Of a stretch of DNA of 64,000 nucleotides, positions 1-12,338 are shown in pieces (position 1 is the stretch's first letter; every line of letters starts with the position of its first letter). The notes below the pieces were generated by a model. The model made no database searches and was not told where the DNA came from. It worked only from the letters and a program-made list of their open reading frames with translations. The stretch is taken from positions 1,152,908 to 1,216,907 of the forward strand of contig JAKSZT010033094.1 of the NCBI GenBank assembly GCA_026826555.1, given 5' to 3'. Position numbers and translations under genes: made by a program. The DNA comes from Tolypeutes matacus. Lineage: Eukaryota > Chordata > Mammalia > Cingulata > Chlamyphoridae.

Positions 1-256
1 CTAGTTGGTTTAGAGAATTGTTCAAGCTTTGTATTTCCTTATTAATCTTCTGACTAGGTGTTCTATCCATTATTGAAAGTGATGTATTAAAGTCTCCTAC
101 TGTTAATGGAGAACTGTCAACCTTTCCCTTCAAATCTATTAATATTTGATACATGTATTTTGGAACCCTGCTGTTAGGTGCCTGTATATTTATAATTGTT
201 ACATCTCCTTGTTGAATTGTCTACTTTATCATTGTATAATGACCATCTTTGTCCCT

Positions 257-896
257 TGTGGCAGTTTGAGATTATTTTATGAATCCCAAAAAGAGAAAGA
301 TTATGTTTGTAAACTAGTCTGTTCCTCTGGGTGTGATACCCTTTGATTGTACTAAATTCAATTGAGGGGTCTTTGATTAGATTACTTGATTAAGATTGCT
401 TTAGGGGTTTTGATTTGACTACATCAGTGAGCCTTGACTCAGGTTGAGTCTCTGCCCCCTTGTTGAGTTTGATATAAATGTACTCACATAGACAGAGAAA
501 AAGGAAACTGCCATGAGAGAGAAAATATTCTGGTTTTGCCCACAGCTGAGCTGCAAGGACAGAAGCTTTAAGAGACAAGCCCTATGCCAGGAGAGAGAGG
601 ACTCTACAGCATGAAGCCCTAAGAGGTAGGAGCCCCAGAGCAACTCAAGAGAAGACAGTGAGCCTGGAGGGAAAGGCAGAAACTTGTGCAGAGATTGGCA
701 GCCATCTTGCTTCACCACATGGCAAAAACCCAGGATCAACAGTAGCTGACTTTGGTGAGAAGCATCTCTGATGGTGCCTCAGTTTGTACTTTTCATGGCT
801 TTGGAATTGTAAGCTTTTACCCCAAATAAATCCCCCTTTTAAAAGGCAACCGTTTTCTGGTACTTTGAATCAGCAGCCATTTGGCAAGCTAAGATA
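257..896 (+). mobile_element. Solo MaLR-type LTR with TCCCT target duplication
   Basis: The element begins TGTGGCAGTTTGAG and ends CAAGCTAAGATA. It is flanked by identical 5-bp repeats TCCCT at 252-256 and 897-901, as expected for retroviral integrase. An AATAAA polyadenylation signal lies near 825. The start (TGTxGCAGTTTG) and end (CTAATACA-like) match the ERVL-MaLR LTR pattern of the THE1/MST/MLT1 groups. It was inserted into L1 copy A. No internal sequence remains, so it is a recombined solo LTR. Confidence 0.88.
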
Positions 897-1732
897 TCCC
901 TCATAACTGTTTTTTACTTAAAGACTATTTTATCAGATATTAGTATAGCTACCCCAGATCACCTTTCATTCCTACTCTCATGATATATTTTTTCCATCCT
1001 TTCACTTTTAATTTACTTGTCTCTTTGAATTTAAGATGAGTCTTGCAGACAGCATATAGTTGGATCACACTTTTTTTATCCAGTCTACCAATCTCAGCCT
1101 TTTGACTGGAGAATTTTATCCATTTACATTTAAAGTCACTACTCATAATCAGGACTTTCTTCTGCAATTTTGCTATTTACCCTATGTATGTCATAACTTT
1201 TCTGTCCCTCAATTCCATTAAAGTTTACTTTTATATTTATTTGATTTATTGTTATGTATATTGAGTGCCTTCTCATTTTTCAATAGCAATTTTTTCATCT
1301 ATTTTTCTTGTGGTTACCAGGGGCTATAATTTAACATCCTAAAAATATAATAATCATGTTTGGTTTGATAACAAGCTAACTTCAACTGCACACACATATA
1401 CTTTTACTATACTCTTTTCTCCCCCTACCTTTTAAAAAAAAAATCTTGTTACCACTTATGTCTTTGGACATTTTATATCAAAAAGCATAGATTTATCATT
1501 AGATTTTATGCATTTGCATTCACAACCTGTGGGAAGTAAGAAGGGTAGTTACATAGCAAAAAATACAATATTACTGGCACTTATAATTACCCAAATAGTT
1601 ACCTTTACCACAGTCTTTATTCTTCTTTGTTGCTTGAATCACTGTCTAGTGTCCTTTTCTTTCAGTCTGAAAAACTACCTTTAGCATTGCTTGTAGTGCA
1701 GTTATAGTAGTGGTTAATGTCTTAATCTCTCC

Positions 1733-1951
1733 CTAATTTCTGAAAGAAAGTCTCACTGGATATAAAATTCTTGGCTGGCAGTTGTTTTCTTTCAGCATTT
1801 TAATTATTTTAACCCACTGCCTTCTTGCCTCTGTGTTTTCTGATGAGAAATCAGCACTCAATCTAATTGGGACTCCCTTGTATGTACTCATTGTCTTTCT
1901 CTTGTAGCTTTCAGAATTCTCCCTGCCCTTTGCATTCAATACTTTTTTCAT
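1733..1951 (-). pseudogene. L1 ORF1 C-terminal remnant
   Basis: The minus-strand frame reads as the C-terminal domain of L1 ORF1p, the RNA-binding chaperone of L1. It contains GVPIRLSADFSSE followed by ARRQW and QPRILYPVRLSF, which are hallmarks of that domain. The frame is short and the rest of ORF1 is broken upstream (to the right), partly by the LTR at 1978. It is part of L1 copy A. Confidence 0.8.
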
Positions 1952-1977
1952 GTTTATCCTGTTTGGTGTTCTCTGGA

Positions 1978-2534
1978 TGTGGCAGTTTGAGATTATTTAT
2001 GAATCCCAAAAAGAGAAAGATTATGTTTGTAAACTAATTTATTCTTCTGGGTGTGATAACCTTTGATTATATTGTATTCAGCTGAAGGTCCCTTGATTAA
2101 ATTACCTGTTAAAATTAGGACTTTGATTCAACAATGTCAGTAAGGCATGACTCAGGAAGAGTCCCTACCCCCTTGGTGGGCTGATATAAATGGTCACTCA
2201 CTCAATAAGATGCGTGAGAAGAGAAGAGAGCTCTGTCATGTTTGATCCTGGGACCCAGGGGAGAGATGAGCCATTTGCCTGATAGTTTGCAGCTGAGAGG
2301 GCCTGGAAAGAAATGAGCCATATGCCAGAGACTGATATAGGAAGCCCTGAGAGACCAGGCAGAGACCAGCAACTATCATGCTTCAACACAGTAACTGGCT
2401 TTGATAAGAAAGCAACCTTGAGGTGGGCACTTTAGGGCCTTGTAACTTTAAGATTCTACCCCAAATAAATACCTTTATAAAAGCCAACAGATTTCTGGTA
2501 CTTTGCATCAGTACCCCTTTGGCAGACTAATACA
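1978..2534 (+). mobile_element. Solo MaLR-type LTR in L1 ORF1
   Basis: It starts TGTGGCAGTTTGAG and ends GACTAATACA. The flanks are CTGGA (1973-1977) and CTGGG (2535-2539), a 5-bp duplication with one change. A CCCCAAATAAATACC polyadenylation segment is present near 2460. It is the same broad family and orientation as the LTR at 257-896 but clearly diverged from it, so the two are separate insertions. It splits ORF1 of L1 copy A. Confidence 0.86.
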
Positions 2535-4158
2535 CTGGGCTTCTCATTTTTTTGCTAAGTTTGGGAAGTTCTCTATCATTTCTTTGAATATTCCTTCTGT
2601 GCTTTTCTCTTTTTTCTCCTTCTGGAAGACCCATAATGCATATATTGATGGGCTTGATGGAGTCCCTGATGTGTCTTAGACTGTTTCCCTTTTAATATTC
2701 ATTTTTCCTTTCTGCTCCTCAGCCTGACTCATTTCCAGTATCTTGTCTTTGAGTTTACTGATTATTCTGCCAATTCTAATCTGCACTGAAATCCCACTGG
2801 ATATTTTCCATTTCAGTTATTGTGGTCTTCAACTCCACTAGTTCTGTTTGGTTCTTTTGTTAAAATTTCTATCTCTTTACTAAGAATATTATATTCCTTA
2901 TTTATTGTTTTCCTGATATCCTTTAGTTCTTTCTCTGTAGTTCCCTTCATTTCCTTGGATAATTTTTTAAAGGGTTTGTTTGGTATGTCTACATTCTCAT
3001 CTTCATTGTTGGTGTTTTATGGATTTTTACCCTCTTCCTTTGTCCAGCATTTCCTATTTCTTTGTCTTATACCCTTTTGTTGCACATTTTAATATTTTAA
3101 ATTGTTAACTCTGGGATTTATTCCCTGAGATGTCTGTTTCTTGATTTTGTAAGCAGCTGGTGTTAAGACAGATATTTTCCTGAGCTTCAGCCCCCTTATC
3201 AGGAAGGTCTGCTCAGGGTGAATGCAGAATGCAGGGTTTCCCCTGTGTTTCTGGGCCTCTGTCTTGGTCTGGGGTTTTGTTTGTTAGTTGTTTTGGAGCT
3301 CCCCTGTTTACAGGATTTTGGTTATCTCCATTTCCCAGAAGACTGACCTCCCTCTCCTAGGTGTTTGAAGCTGGCAGGCCTTTGCCCAGATGGTGCACCT
3401 GTTTATTTTCTCCTTTCAGTGTATCAAGCTGCTTTTGCCTGGAGGGCATATTGTGGGAAAAGTGGAATGTCAGAAAGGGCTCTTCCAAGTCAGTTTTTCC
3501 AAGACACAACAGGTTCAGGTTCCAATATGCCCAGTGGAGGAGATCTGGCAGGGTGCCAAGAACTTCTCCAAGGGCTCCTCAAAGCTGAGCTTTCCTGGTC
3601 TGCCCTGCATATGCAGCCCTTCAATTATCCCCTGCAGTCCGAGAAACTATAGCATCTTTATGTCTCCACTGCCACTGCCCAGGGGAAAGTTGAAACAATG
3701 GCTACTGTCCCTTTGTCCAGGGCAGGTTGAATCAATTACTTCTGCCTCCTCTGTCTTTGTGGGCTGAAACTATGGCTGCTTTCTGAGCTAGGCTTCTGTG
3801 ATCAAATTTTCTAATCAAAAGTCATAATCAGTGATCAGCATTGCCTATCCCTGTTCTTGGGGCAGAGGATTTTAATATCCCTTTCTGTCACCAGCAAGCT
3901 ATCCAGTGGCTGGAACACACAGTGGCATGCTGTTAGAGTCAGAGATGGGCAACAATAACCACCATATGGAGACAGCAATTTACTGGTTTTTATCATAATT
4001 TACCAGCCTCTTCCACTTTTCCCTGAATGCTTTATAGTGTTCTACTGTCCTAGGTAAAATAGTTATTTCAGACATTTACTGCCTGTTTATTAATAGTTAT
4101 TCTGGTGGAGGATTTAATTCTGGAGCTTCCTATTCTGCAATCTTCCACAATCCTCCTC

Positions 4159-5364
4159 TGGCATTTAATCTTATCAGGAGTGTCCTGTACCTAAACCGTT
4201 GCTTTTCTCTTGCAGCTTTCAAAACTCTTTCCTTGTCTTTATCATTTGACTGGCTACTATATGTCTAGACATGTTTTTTTTGAGTTTTTCCTGTTTGGGG
4301 ATGATTGGGTTTTTAAATGTGTGCATTCATGTCTTTTTGTAAATATCTGCTCATCCGAATCATTTTACTTGTCTTCCCTTTGTGTTCACTGATCATTTCT
4401 TCTACCTACAATCTTTTGTTGAAATCCTCTAGAGAATTTTTTATTTTCGTTAACGTGGTCTTCAACACCACTATTTCTGCTTGGTTCCTTTTTAAAGTTT
4501 CTAACTCTTATTGAGATTCTAACATTGTTCATTTATTGTTTCTCTGATATCCTTTAGTTATTTCTGTGTTTTCCTTGAGCATATTGAAGATCATTTAAAA
4601 AAAAAAATCCTTGTCCAGTATGCTCAAATTCTGTTCTACTTCTTTGAAAAAGTTTTATATTCTCCATTTGGCTGGGTGATAATTTCCTGTTTCTTTTTTG
4701 TCTTTTGCTATTTTTTGTATGCTGTATATTTTATTGTTTTAATGTGTTGACTCTTTGATTTAGTCCATTATGTGTCAGTTACTCAAGTTTTTATCCAGCA
4801 CATGATATAACAGAGATTTCCTTGAGTACTAGGGATAAGAAAAACACAACAAAGCAAAAAAACACCTTTCACTGTTTTTGCAGATTTGTTCTGTACTGGC
4901 TGATGGTCTCCTTCAGAGTTTAGCCTTACTATCAAAAAGATCAGCCTGAGATAAAAGTGAAATGCAGAGTATTCCCATCTTTTTTAGCTTTCTTGTCCTG
5001 GGCTTGTGCTTACTCATGGCCTTAGGAATCCCTCCACTTGAAGGAATTCAAGTGTCCCCTTTTTTCCATGTTCCCACCTTTCAGCAGCTCTATTTTATGT
5101 CTTAAAACTTGTAATATTTTGCTCCAGTTAGCTTCAAGTTGCTTGTTTCTTATTTTGCTTAGGTGTCTGGAAGCTACTTCTGCCTGAAGGAAAAGTTTGG
5201 GTGGGCAAAGAATATCCTGGTTCTGTTTTTCATGTTGCCACCAAAGAAACAGGCATTGCCTTACTCCCTCCAGAGCAGGGCCAGGGAATCACAATGGGAG
5301 TGCAGTCTGGCTCTACACAAGAGAGAGGGGATGGGGAAAGGGCCAGCTTTTCCTAGTGTTGTTA
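4159..5364 (-). mobile_element. LINE-1 copy B, ORF1 and 5' UTR, antisense
   Basis: Immediately after the 5' end of copy A, the antisense ORF1 pattern starts again (a TTGCAGCTTTCAAAACTCTTTCC-type segment, then the coiled-coil region to about 4790). This is followed by a G+C-richer 5'-UTR-like stretch to about 5364. It is therefore a second L1 in the same orientation. No reading frame is intact. Confidence 0.65.
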
Positions 5365-8300
5365 AATTTTATTTATTTTTTTATTTGAGAAGTACGTTTA
5401 CAAAAAAATCATGCATAATATACAGAGATCTTATATACCACCTATTTTTAACAACTTATCTTACTATAGTACAATTGTTACAATTCATGAAAAATATATT
5501 TACAATTGTACAATTATAATCCATAATTTACATTAGGGTTCACTGTTTCTATTGTACAGTCCTATGTTTATTTTTATTCGAGAAATTCTAAGTTTACAAA
5601 ACAAACATGCACAGCATACAGGATTCCCATATATTACCACACAACTGACTCCTTACATTATTGTGAGACATTTTTTACAATTGATGAAAGAACATCATTA
5701 TAATATTACTGCTACCTACAGTCCATAGCTTATATTTGGTGTATTTTTCCCGCACACCGTACTATTATTAACACCATGTGTTAATATTTTATATTTGTAA
5801 TAGTTCATAAGAGAATGTTTTCATATTTGTACTGTTAACCACAGTCCATTAGTCACCATGGGTTCACTGTGTTATAAAGTCCCTTGACTTTACAATCCAT
5901 CCAAAGTGTACCCTCAGTGGCTCTTTGTTGCATCAGAGTTGTGCTGTCATCAGCTCGGTCAGTCCATTTCAGAACGTTTTATTACTTCAAAAGGAAAAAT
6001 ACCATATTCCTTTATACCTCTTCATTATTGACCCTTAGCATTGATATATTATATTCTTTGCAATTGCTGTAAAATATTACAATATTATCATTAACTATAG
6101 TCTATACATTACATTAGGTGTATTTTTCCACATTTCTCCATATTCCTAACATTTTGCAATAGAGGAACATTCTCGTGTTTGTACTATTAACCACAATCAT
6201 CATCCACCACTGTTACAGACCCTAGATTATCCTCTAGCTTTCCTTCAATTGTCATCAACCTCCCTAGACTACCCCATTATACTCACTGTAATGTGTTACC
6301 ACAAAACCCTATCCATTTCCCTTCATTTACAATCCACCTTATTAAACATTCCACATACATTCAGTGTCAGCTCCCCCACCACAGCCCACATTCTATCTCC
6401 TAGTAATCTATACTCTAGAGTTTACCTTTTTAAAGGTTTATCCATGTTGTCATATGCATCCCAATTTCATTTCTTCTTACAGATGAATAGTATTCCAGTG
6501 TATGTATATCCACATTTTGTTTAGTCATTTATCAGTTGATGGACACTTTGGCTGTTACCATATTTTAGCAATTGTGAATAATGCTGTTATGAACATTGGT
6601 GTAAATGTCAGTTCACATTCTTGCTTTCAGTACTTCTCAATATATTCCTAGTAATGGGATTGCTGGATCATTGGCTGTTCTATATTCAGCTTCTTGAAGT
6701 ACTTCCAAACTGTCTTCCACAGAGGCTGCACCATTCTACATTCCCATCAGCAGTGAAGGAGTGTTTCTATTTCTCCACATTCTCTTCATCACTTGCAGTT
6801 TTCTGTTTTTTTTTAATTTTTTATAATGGCCGTTCTAAGGTGTGAAATGGTATCTCATTGTAATTTTGATTTGCATTTCCTTAATAGCTAGCACATTTTT
6901 TTCCCATGTACTTTATGGACATTTGTATTTCCTCTTTAAAGAAATGTCTATTCAAGTCTTTTGCCAGTTTAAAAATTAAGTTGCTTGTCTTTTTATCATT
7001 GAGTTGTATGATCCATTTATATCACGGATATCATGGACATTAAACCCCTGTTGGTATGTGCTTTCCAAATATTTTCTCCCACTAAGTAGCCTGCCTTTTT
7101 ACTGTCTTGACAGTCTTTTGAAGAACAAAAGTGTTTAATTTTGGAAAGAGATGTGGCTCAAGAGATTGGGCTCCCATCTACCATATAGGAGGTCCAAGGT
7201 TTGATTCCTGAGGCCTCCTGGTGAAAGGCAAGCTGGCCTGTGTGGCGAGCTGGCCCACACAAAGTGCTGGCACAGTAAGATTATGCAACAAAAAGAGACA
7301 AAGAGGAGAGACAATAAGAGACACAGCAGACCAGGGAGCTGAGGTGGTGCAAGAGATTGACCACCTCTCTCCCACTCTGGAAGGTCCCAAGATCAGTTCC
7401 CGGTGCCACCTAAAGAGAAGACAAGTAGATACAGAAGGACACTCAGAGAGCAGGCAGCAAGCGCAAAGCAATGAGGGGCAGGGGGAGAAATAAATAAGTA
7501 AAATAAATCTTTTTAAAAAGTGTTTAATTTTGAGGAGGTCTCATTTATCAATTTTTTCTTTTTTTGCTCATGTTTTGGGTGTAAAATTTTAAGAAACTAC
7601 CACCTACCACAAGATCTTGTAGATGTTTCCCTATATTTTCTTCTAGAAATTTTATGGTTGTAGTTTTATATTTAGGTTCTTAATCCATTTTGTTTTAATA
7701 AGTGTATAAGGTGTGAGATAAGGGTTCTCTTTCTTTCTTTTGGATATGGATATCCAGTTCCCTGAGCACAATTTGTTGAATAGACAGTACTGGCCCTGCT
7801 GGGTAGGTTTGACAAAAATCTCTTGGTCATAGATATGAGGATCTACTTCTGAGTTCTTGATTCATTTCCATTGGTCCATATGTCTATCTTTATGTCAGTA
7901 CCATGTTCTGATTACCACTGTAGCTAAGTAATACGCTTTAAAATTAGGAAGTGAGAGTCTTCCAATTTTGTTCTTTTTAAAGATATTCTTGACTATTTGG
8001 GGCCCCTTACTCTTCCAAATAAATTTGATAATTGGCTTTTCCATTTCTACAAAAAAGGCTGTTTGGATTTTTATTGGGATTGTTTTGAATCTGTAAATCA
8101 GTTTGTGTAGACTTGACAACTTAAATATATTTAGTTTTCCAATCCATGAACTTGGAATGTCCTTCTGTTCATTTAGTTCTTCAATGGTTACTTTTAGCAA
8201 TGTTTTGTACTTTTCTAAATACAGGTCCTTTATGTCCTTGTTGAGTTTATTCCTAAATATGTGATTCTTTTTTTCACTATTAGTGGAATTTTTTTCTGAC

Positions 8301-9115
8301 TTCCTCAGATTGCTCATCAGTAATGTATAGAAATGGTACTGATTTTTGCATGTTAATCTTGTATTCCACCACTTTGCTGAATTTGTCTGTTATTTCTAGT
8401 AGCTTTGTTGTAGATTTTCAGGGATTTTCTAGATATAGGATATCATCAGTGAATAGCAACAGTTTTACTTTTTCCTTTCCCTTTTGAGTGCCTTTTATTT
8501 CTTTATCTTGCCTAATTGCTCTAGCTAGAACTTCTAGCACAATATTAAATAACAGTGGTGAGAGTGGACATCCTTTTCTTGTACCCAATCTCAGCAGGAA
8601 TGCTTTAAGATTTTCCCCTAGTTGAAAAAGCTTCCTTCTATTCCTATCTTTTGGGGTGTTTTTTATTGAGGAAGGATGTTGCAACTTGTCAAATGTCTTT
8701 TTTGCGTCTTGTGATTTTTCTTCTTCAATTTATTAATGTGGTTTATTACACTAATTGATTTTCTTGTGTTGAACCACCCTTGCATACCTGGGATAAGACC
8801 CATTTGAACATGGTGTATAATTCTTTTTAATGTGCTTTTAGATTCCATTTTTAAGTATTTTATTCAGGATTTTTGCATCTATATTATTCAGAAAAATTCA
8901 TCTGTATCATTCTTTTTTCATAGTATCTTTATCTGGCTTTGGTATTAGGATGATATTGGCTTCATAAAATGAGTTTGGTAATGTTCCTCCCTGTTCAATT
9001 TTTTGGAAGAGCTTGAGCAAGATTGGTATTAGATCACCTCTGAATGATTGGTAGAATTCAGCTTTGAATCCATCCAGTCCTGGGCTTTTTATCTTTGGGA
9101 GTTTTTTTTTTCCTA
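5365..9115 (-). mobile_element. LINE-1 copy C, 3' UTR and most of ORF2, antisense
   Basis: From left to right this is an A/T-rich 3' UTR (5365-6430), then the ORF2 C-terminus and reverse transcriptase read backwards to about 9115. The phrase GTTGATGGACACTTTGGCTG at 6536 is the well-known antisense signature of the ORF2 C-terminal region. The 3' UTR contains two diverged copies of a unit of roughly 200 bp (5385 onward and 5565 onward). A dimeric DAS SINE interrupts it at 7143-7515. ORF2 is broken by many stops. Confidence 0.88.
7143..7515 (+). mobile_element. Dimeric DAS-type SINE
   Basis: The left unit starts GGAAAGAGATGTGGCTCAAG and a second tRNA-like unit follows near 7345. The tail is AAATAAATAAGTAAAATAAA. 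A 16-bp target duplication (AAAAGTGTTTAATTTT) flanks it at 7127-7142 and 7516-7531, which shows L1-mediated retroposition. The A- and B-box-like segments are partly decayed. It sits inside ORF2 of L1 copy C. Confidence 0.88.
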
Positions 9116-9134
9116 CAGAACAAAAAAGACACAC
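7895..9134 (-). pseudogene. L1 ORF2 reverse-transcriptase remnants
   Basis: Three minus-strand frames (8907-9134, 8418-8684 and 7895-8317) cover the L1 reverse transcriptase in order. Seen are [13 protein letters not shown], then [20 protein letters not shown] and a catalytic box that now reads FTDD instead of FADD. The KFIWKSKGP segment downstream of the fingers and palm also remains. Frameshifts separate the pieces, and the altered catalytic box with the stops makes this inactive. Confidence 0.85.
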
Positions 9135-9649
9135 CCAATTATCACAAAATCCATTAAAATAATGATATTTTTATTTACTGTATCCGTGGAACACCATTGT
9201 AATATTTCCCCATGTATTTTGGCTGCATAATCTTTGATTGCCTTTCCATTTGGTACAATTTTATTGAGTCAGTTTCTAGACAGAAAAATGAAATATAATC
9301 CAGTCTTTCCTCTCATATGGTTATTCAAAATTTGTTTTTAATTATTGACCATTTAACAATTTCCTTTATGATTCACAGCTCATTTTTGGTGATGTTAGGA
9401 AATTTTTCAAATTTTAGAAAACCTTTTTTATTTTATTTCATATATTAGCTGTAAGATTAAAAAGAATTTTCCACAGATTAACTTCTGGTTCTATACATTT
9501 CAAACCTTGCTTTTCCTATCCCACACAAATATCTCCAGCGAATGTGCTGCTGAAACATTCATATTACCTTATGACATTTGTGCCATGATGCCAGGTGAGT
9601 TGGCGCATTTGTTAGTAGGAATACCTGATGAGAAACAGGTATTCCTACT
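9116..9649. other. Unrecognised stretch containing a perfect hairpin
   Basis: No repeat or coding pattern that I recognise is present in these bases. The composition is A/T-rich. The only structure is the 16-bp perfect hairpin at 9612-9651, which is listed separately. Confidence 0.4.
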
Positions 9650-9651
9650 AA
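9612..9651. repeat. Perfect 16-bp inverted repeat with 8-nt loop
   Basis: TTAGTAGGAATACCTG (9612-9627) is followed after the 8-nt loop ATGAGAAA by its exact reverse complement (9636-9651). The second arm abuts a scrap of antisense L1 starting at about 9650. It could be a fold-back made during break repair or a hairpin RNA. Nothing further supports a transcript. Confidence 0.9.
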
Positions 9652-9770
9652 AATCATTTCTAATTTTATTTATTGGCATCTTCTCTTTTTTTCTTTGTCA
9701 TTCTAGCTAAGAGTTTTTGTCGATTTTGTTTACCTTCTTGAAGAATCAACTTTTGGTTTTATGACATGGA
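9650..9770 (-). mobile_element. Short L1 ORF2 scrap, antisense
   Basis: This roughly 115-bp stretch is nearly the same as 10775-10880 in copy D, including the run CTAGCTAAGAGTTTT and GAAGAATCAACTTTTGG. It is an isolated ORF2 fragment in unrecognised DNA. Confidence 0.8.
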
Positions 9771-10485
9771 ATTGACAGCCAACCACACAACTATATCCTA
9801 CTAATTAAATGTGTACCTAACACGTTTCTTTTAGTTCAATATGAAAATTACCCATACCCCTACAAAGCTACCCAGCAAGAGAAGTGTGATGAAAAGCATC
9901 AAAGTGAAATAGATCAGACATTTTAAACAATATTATTTTGTACAAAATTTGCTAATTTAATACATTTGTATGGCTTTTTAAAAATCCAGGGCTTCGGATG
10001 AAGCATGTGCAAGAAATGAGTGCTGAAGTTTAAGTACCTATAACTTGAAAGAAAAATCCCAAGTCCACTGTTATGATGACTTTTGTCTGTATCTTTTGGT
10101 GAACATGTGATAGAATTTCACATAGGGAAGTGATTCTCAAAGCTTAGCTTGCATAAAGTTAAAGTTGCATAAAGTTAGCTAGCATGACTTGATAAAAGTA
10201 TAAAATATAGATTCCAGGGCTTTATCCCCAGAATTCAGGGTGAGGCTCACAATTTTGTATTTCTAACAAGTTTCTTGTTGTTGCTAATGTAGCTGATTCA
10301 TACACTTTGTGATCCAATATCATAGGCTAAAGAGCTAAAACTTGAATTGCTTGGCCATAGGTTATTAGTATCTTGATACTTATATGATCAGACAAAAATG
10401 TTTTCCATAATACAAATGTACACTCACACAAGGGATCTATGACAATTTTTACTGCATGAAAACTTTGGCAACATTTGTTATATTT
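9771..10485. other. Unrecognised A/T-rich DNA
   Basis: I see no open frame of useful length, no tRNA-like promoter and no familiar repeat here. It may be unique host DNA or a very old element. Confidence 0.35.
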
Positions 10486-10894
10486 TAATGTAATTATTTA
10501 TTGAAATATAGCAGGCACATTATGGCCATGAAAATACAGCACTCAGGTTTCTGCTGTGGGTCTTTGGGAGGTTTTTGATGACTGTTTCAATATCTTTACT
10601 TGTGATTGGTTTATTGAGGTCCTCTATTTCTTCTAGGGTCAGTGTAGGTTGTTTGTGTGTTTCTAGGAATTTGTCCATTTTGTCTACATTGTTTGTTTGT
10701 GTATGGTTGTTCATAGTCTCCTCTTATGATCTCTCTTATTTCTGCAATGTCATTGGTAATGTCCCCCCTCTCATTTCTGATTTTATTTATTTGCATCTTC
10801 TCTTTTTTTTCTTTGTCATTCTAGCTAAGAGTTTTGGTCGATTTTGTTTATCTTCTTGAAGAATCAACTTTTGGTTTTATTGATTGTCTTTATT

Positions 10895-11086
10895 TTTTAT
10901 TTATTTATTTATTTTTTAAGATTTTATTTATTTATTCATTTATTCCCCACTTGCTGCTTGTGCTCGCTGGGTCAGTTAACCATGCCATGTGGGCGGGCCT
11001 GCCCTCACCAGGAGGCCCCGGGAACTGAACCCAGGGCCTCCCATATGGTAAACAGGAGCCCCACTGATTGAGCCACAGCCGCTTCC
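10895..11086 (-). mobile_element. DAS SINE (single tRNA-like unit with body)
   Basis: The reverse complement begins GGGAAGCGGCTGTGGCTCAA and ends in a (AAAT)n tail. The duplication CTTTATT is seen at 10888-10894 and 11087-11093, and is short. The body contains the GCTGACCCAGCGAGCACAAG-like segment shared with the copies at 21368, 36560 and 42543. The tRNA promoter boxes are well preserved, so this is a fairly young copy. Confidence 0.88.
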
Positions 11087-11097
11087 CTTTATTGTTT

Positions 11098-11453
11098 TTT
11101 TTAAAAGAATTATTTCTACCCTCTCATTGTTTGCGCTTGCTGTCTGCTGTTTATCTCCTTTTTTTTTTGGAGGCACTGGGAATCAAACCTGGGACCTCCC
11201 ATGTGGGAGGGAGTTGCTTAATAACTTGAGCCACTTCCACTCCCAGCTTGTTGTGTCTTTCATTGTGTTTCCTCGCTGTGTCTCTTCATTGCATCATCTT
11301 GCTGCATTATCTTGAGTCAGCTTGCTGTACCAGCCCACTGCATCAGCCCACTGTCTTGCTGTCTTGCTCATCTTTAGGAGGCACTAGGAACTGAACCTGG
11401 GACCTCCCGTGTGGTAGGTGTGTGCCAAGCTGCTTGAGCCACATCTGCTTCCC
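11098..11453 (-). mobile_element. Dimeric DAS-type SINE
   Basis: Two tRNA-like units on the minus strand (11360-11450 and 11165-11245) are joined by a CTGCATCATCTTGCTG-rich linker. The flanking duplication TTTATTGTTT is at 11088-11097 and 11454-11463. The other DAS SINE adjoins it on the left, so one SINE inserted next to the duplication of the other. Confidence 0.82.
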
Positions 11454-11884
11454 TTTATTGTTTGTTTATTTTTATATTGTTTTTAAAATAAACATTTTTA
11501 ATGTTTATTAATGCTTATTTAATGTTTATTTATTAATGTTTATTTATTCCATTACTTGCATCTTCATAATTTCCATAATTTTTCATTGTTTCATTTCCCA
11601 ATTGGTTTATAGACTCATACATATATACTCACAATCATATATTGTGGATTTAAATGCACAACTATTTTAAATATTTATGGTTAAGTTTTTTATATCAAAC
11701 TTAATGTGTGCATATAAATTTCAATTTAATATCAAAGTGCCAATTTTTTTAGCTAGTTCTCATGTGAATAAATTGATAACCCACACCAAGTGGTTTTAAC
11801 TGTTGAAAAACCAATTGATTATTTAAGAATGTGTTGTTTAATCTCCATATATTTGTGAATTTTTCCTTTTTTTCATCTGTTATT

Positions 11885-11991
11885 TTTTATTTATTTATTT
11901 ATTTTTTTTACGGGGAGGTACCAGGGGTCGAACCCCGGTCTCTCCATATGGTAGACGGACGCCGAACCTCTTGAGCCACATCCGTTTCCCC
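11885..11991 (-). mobile_element. Short tRNA-only DAS-type SINE
   Basis: Only about 105 bp are present: a tRNA-like unit with the B-box GGTTCGACCCC and a short (AAAT)n tail. The 11-bp duplication CATCTGTTATT flanks it at 11874-11884 and 11992-12002. It is a distinct short subfamily, also seen at 37772-37870. Confidence 0.86.
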
Positions 11992-12003
11992 CATCTGTTA
12001 TTG

Positions 12004-12338
12004 ATTTTCAGCTTCATTCTGTTATGATCAAAGAAAGTGCTTTGTATAATTTCAATATTTTTTAATTTATTGAAACCTATCTTGTGACCCAACATATGGT
12101 CTAGCCTGGAGAATGATTCATGAGCACTTGAGAAGAACGTATATCCTGCTGTTTTGGGGTATAATGCTCTATAAATGTCTGTTAGGTCTAATTTATTTCT
12201 CATATTATTCAAGCTCTCAGTTTCCTTATTTGTTCTCTGTCCAGATGTTCTGCCGAATGCTGAGAGTGGTATACTGAAGTCTCCTACTATTACTGTAGAG
12301 ATGTCTATTTCTCCCTTCAGTTTTGCCAGTGTGTGCAT
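12004..12338 (-). pseudogene. L1 ORF2 endonuclease remnant
   Basis: The minus-strand frame shows the L1 endonuclease fold: VIVGDFSIPLS, then TDIYRALYPKTAGYTFFSSAH and RLDHMLG, close to the expected GDFN, YTFFS and DH motifs. This enzyme nicks target DNA in L1 retrotransposition. The GDF-N residue is replaced by S, and the frame ends in the SINE on its right-to-left path. It is inactive. Confidence 0.85.

Larger units (their letters stand above)
1..4158 (-). mobile_element. LINE-1 copy A, 5' half, antisense
   Basis: Read on the minus strand this holds, from left to right, the ORF2 endonuclease region (1-256 and 897-1180), the inter-ORF region, ORF1 (about 1700-3100) and a 5' UTR ending near 4158. 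The endonuclease part contains the LKVKGWKK-type segment typical of the L1 endonuclease N-terminus. The 5' end is marked by the reverse complement of a GAAGATTGCAGAATAG-like start, the usual L1 5' terminus. Two solo LTRs interrupt it. All reading frames are broken. The 3' part lies outside the window. This is an old, dead copy. Confidence 0.85.

Noticed and set aside
3390..3767. 125-codon plus-strand frame
   Set aside because: It is the antisense of an L1 5' UTR and has no domain.
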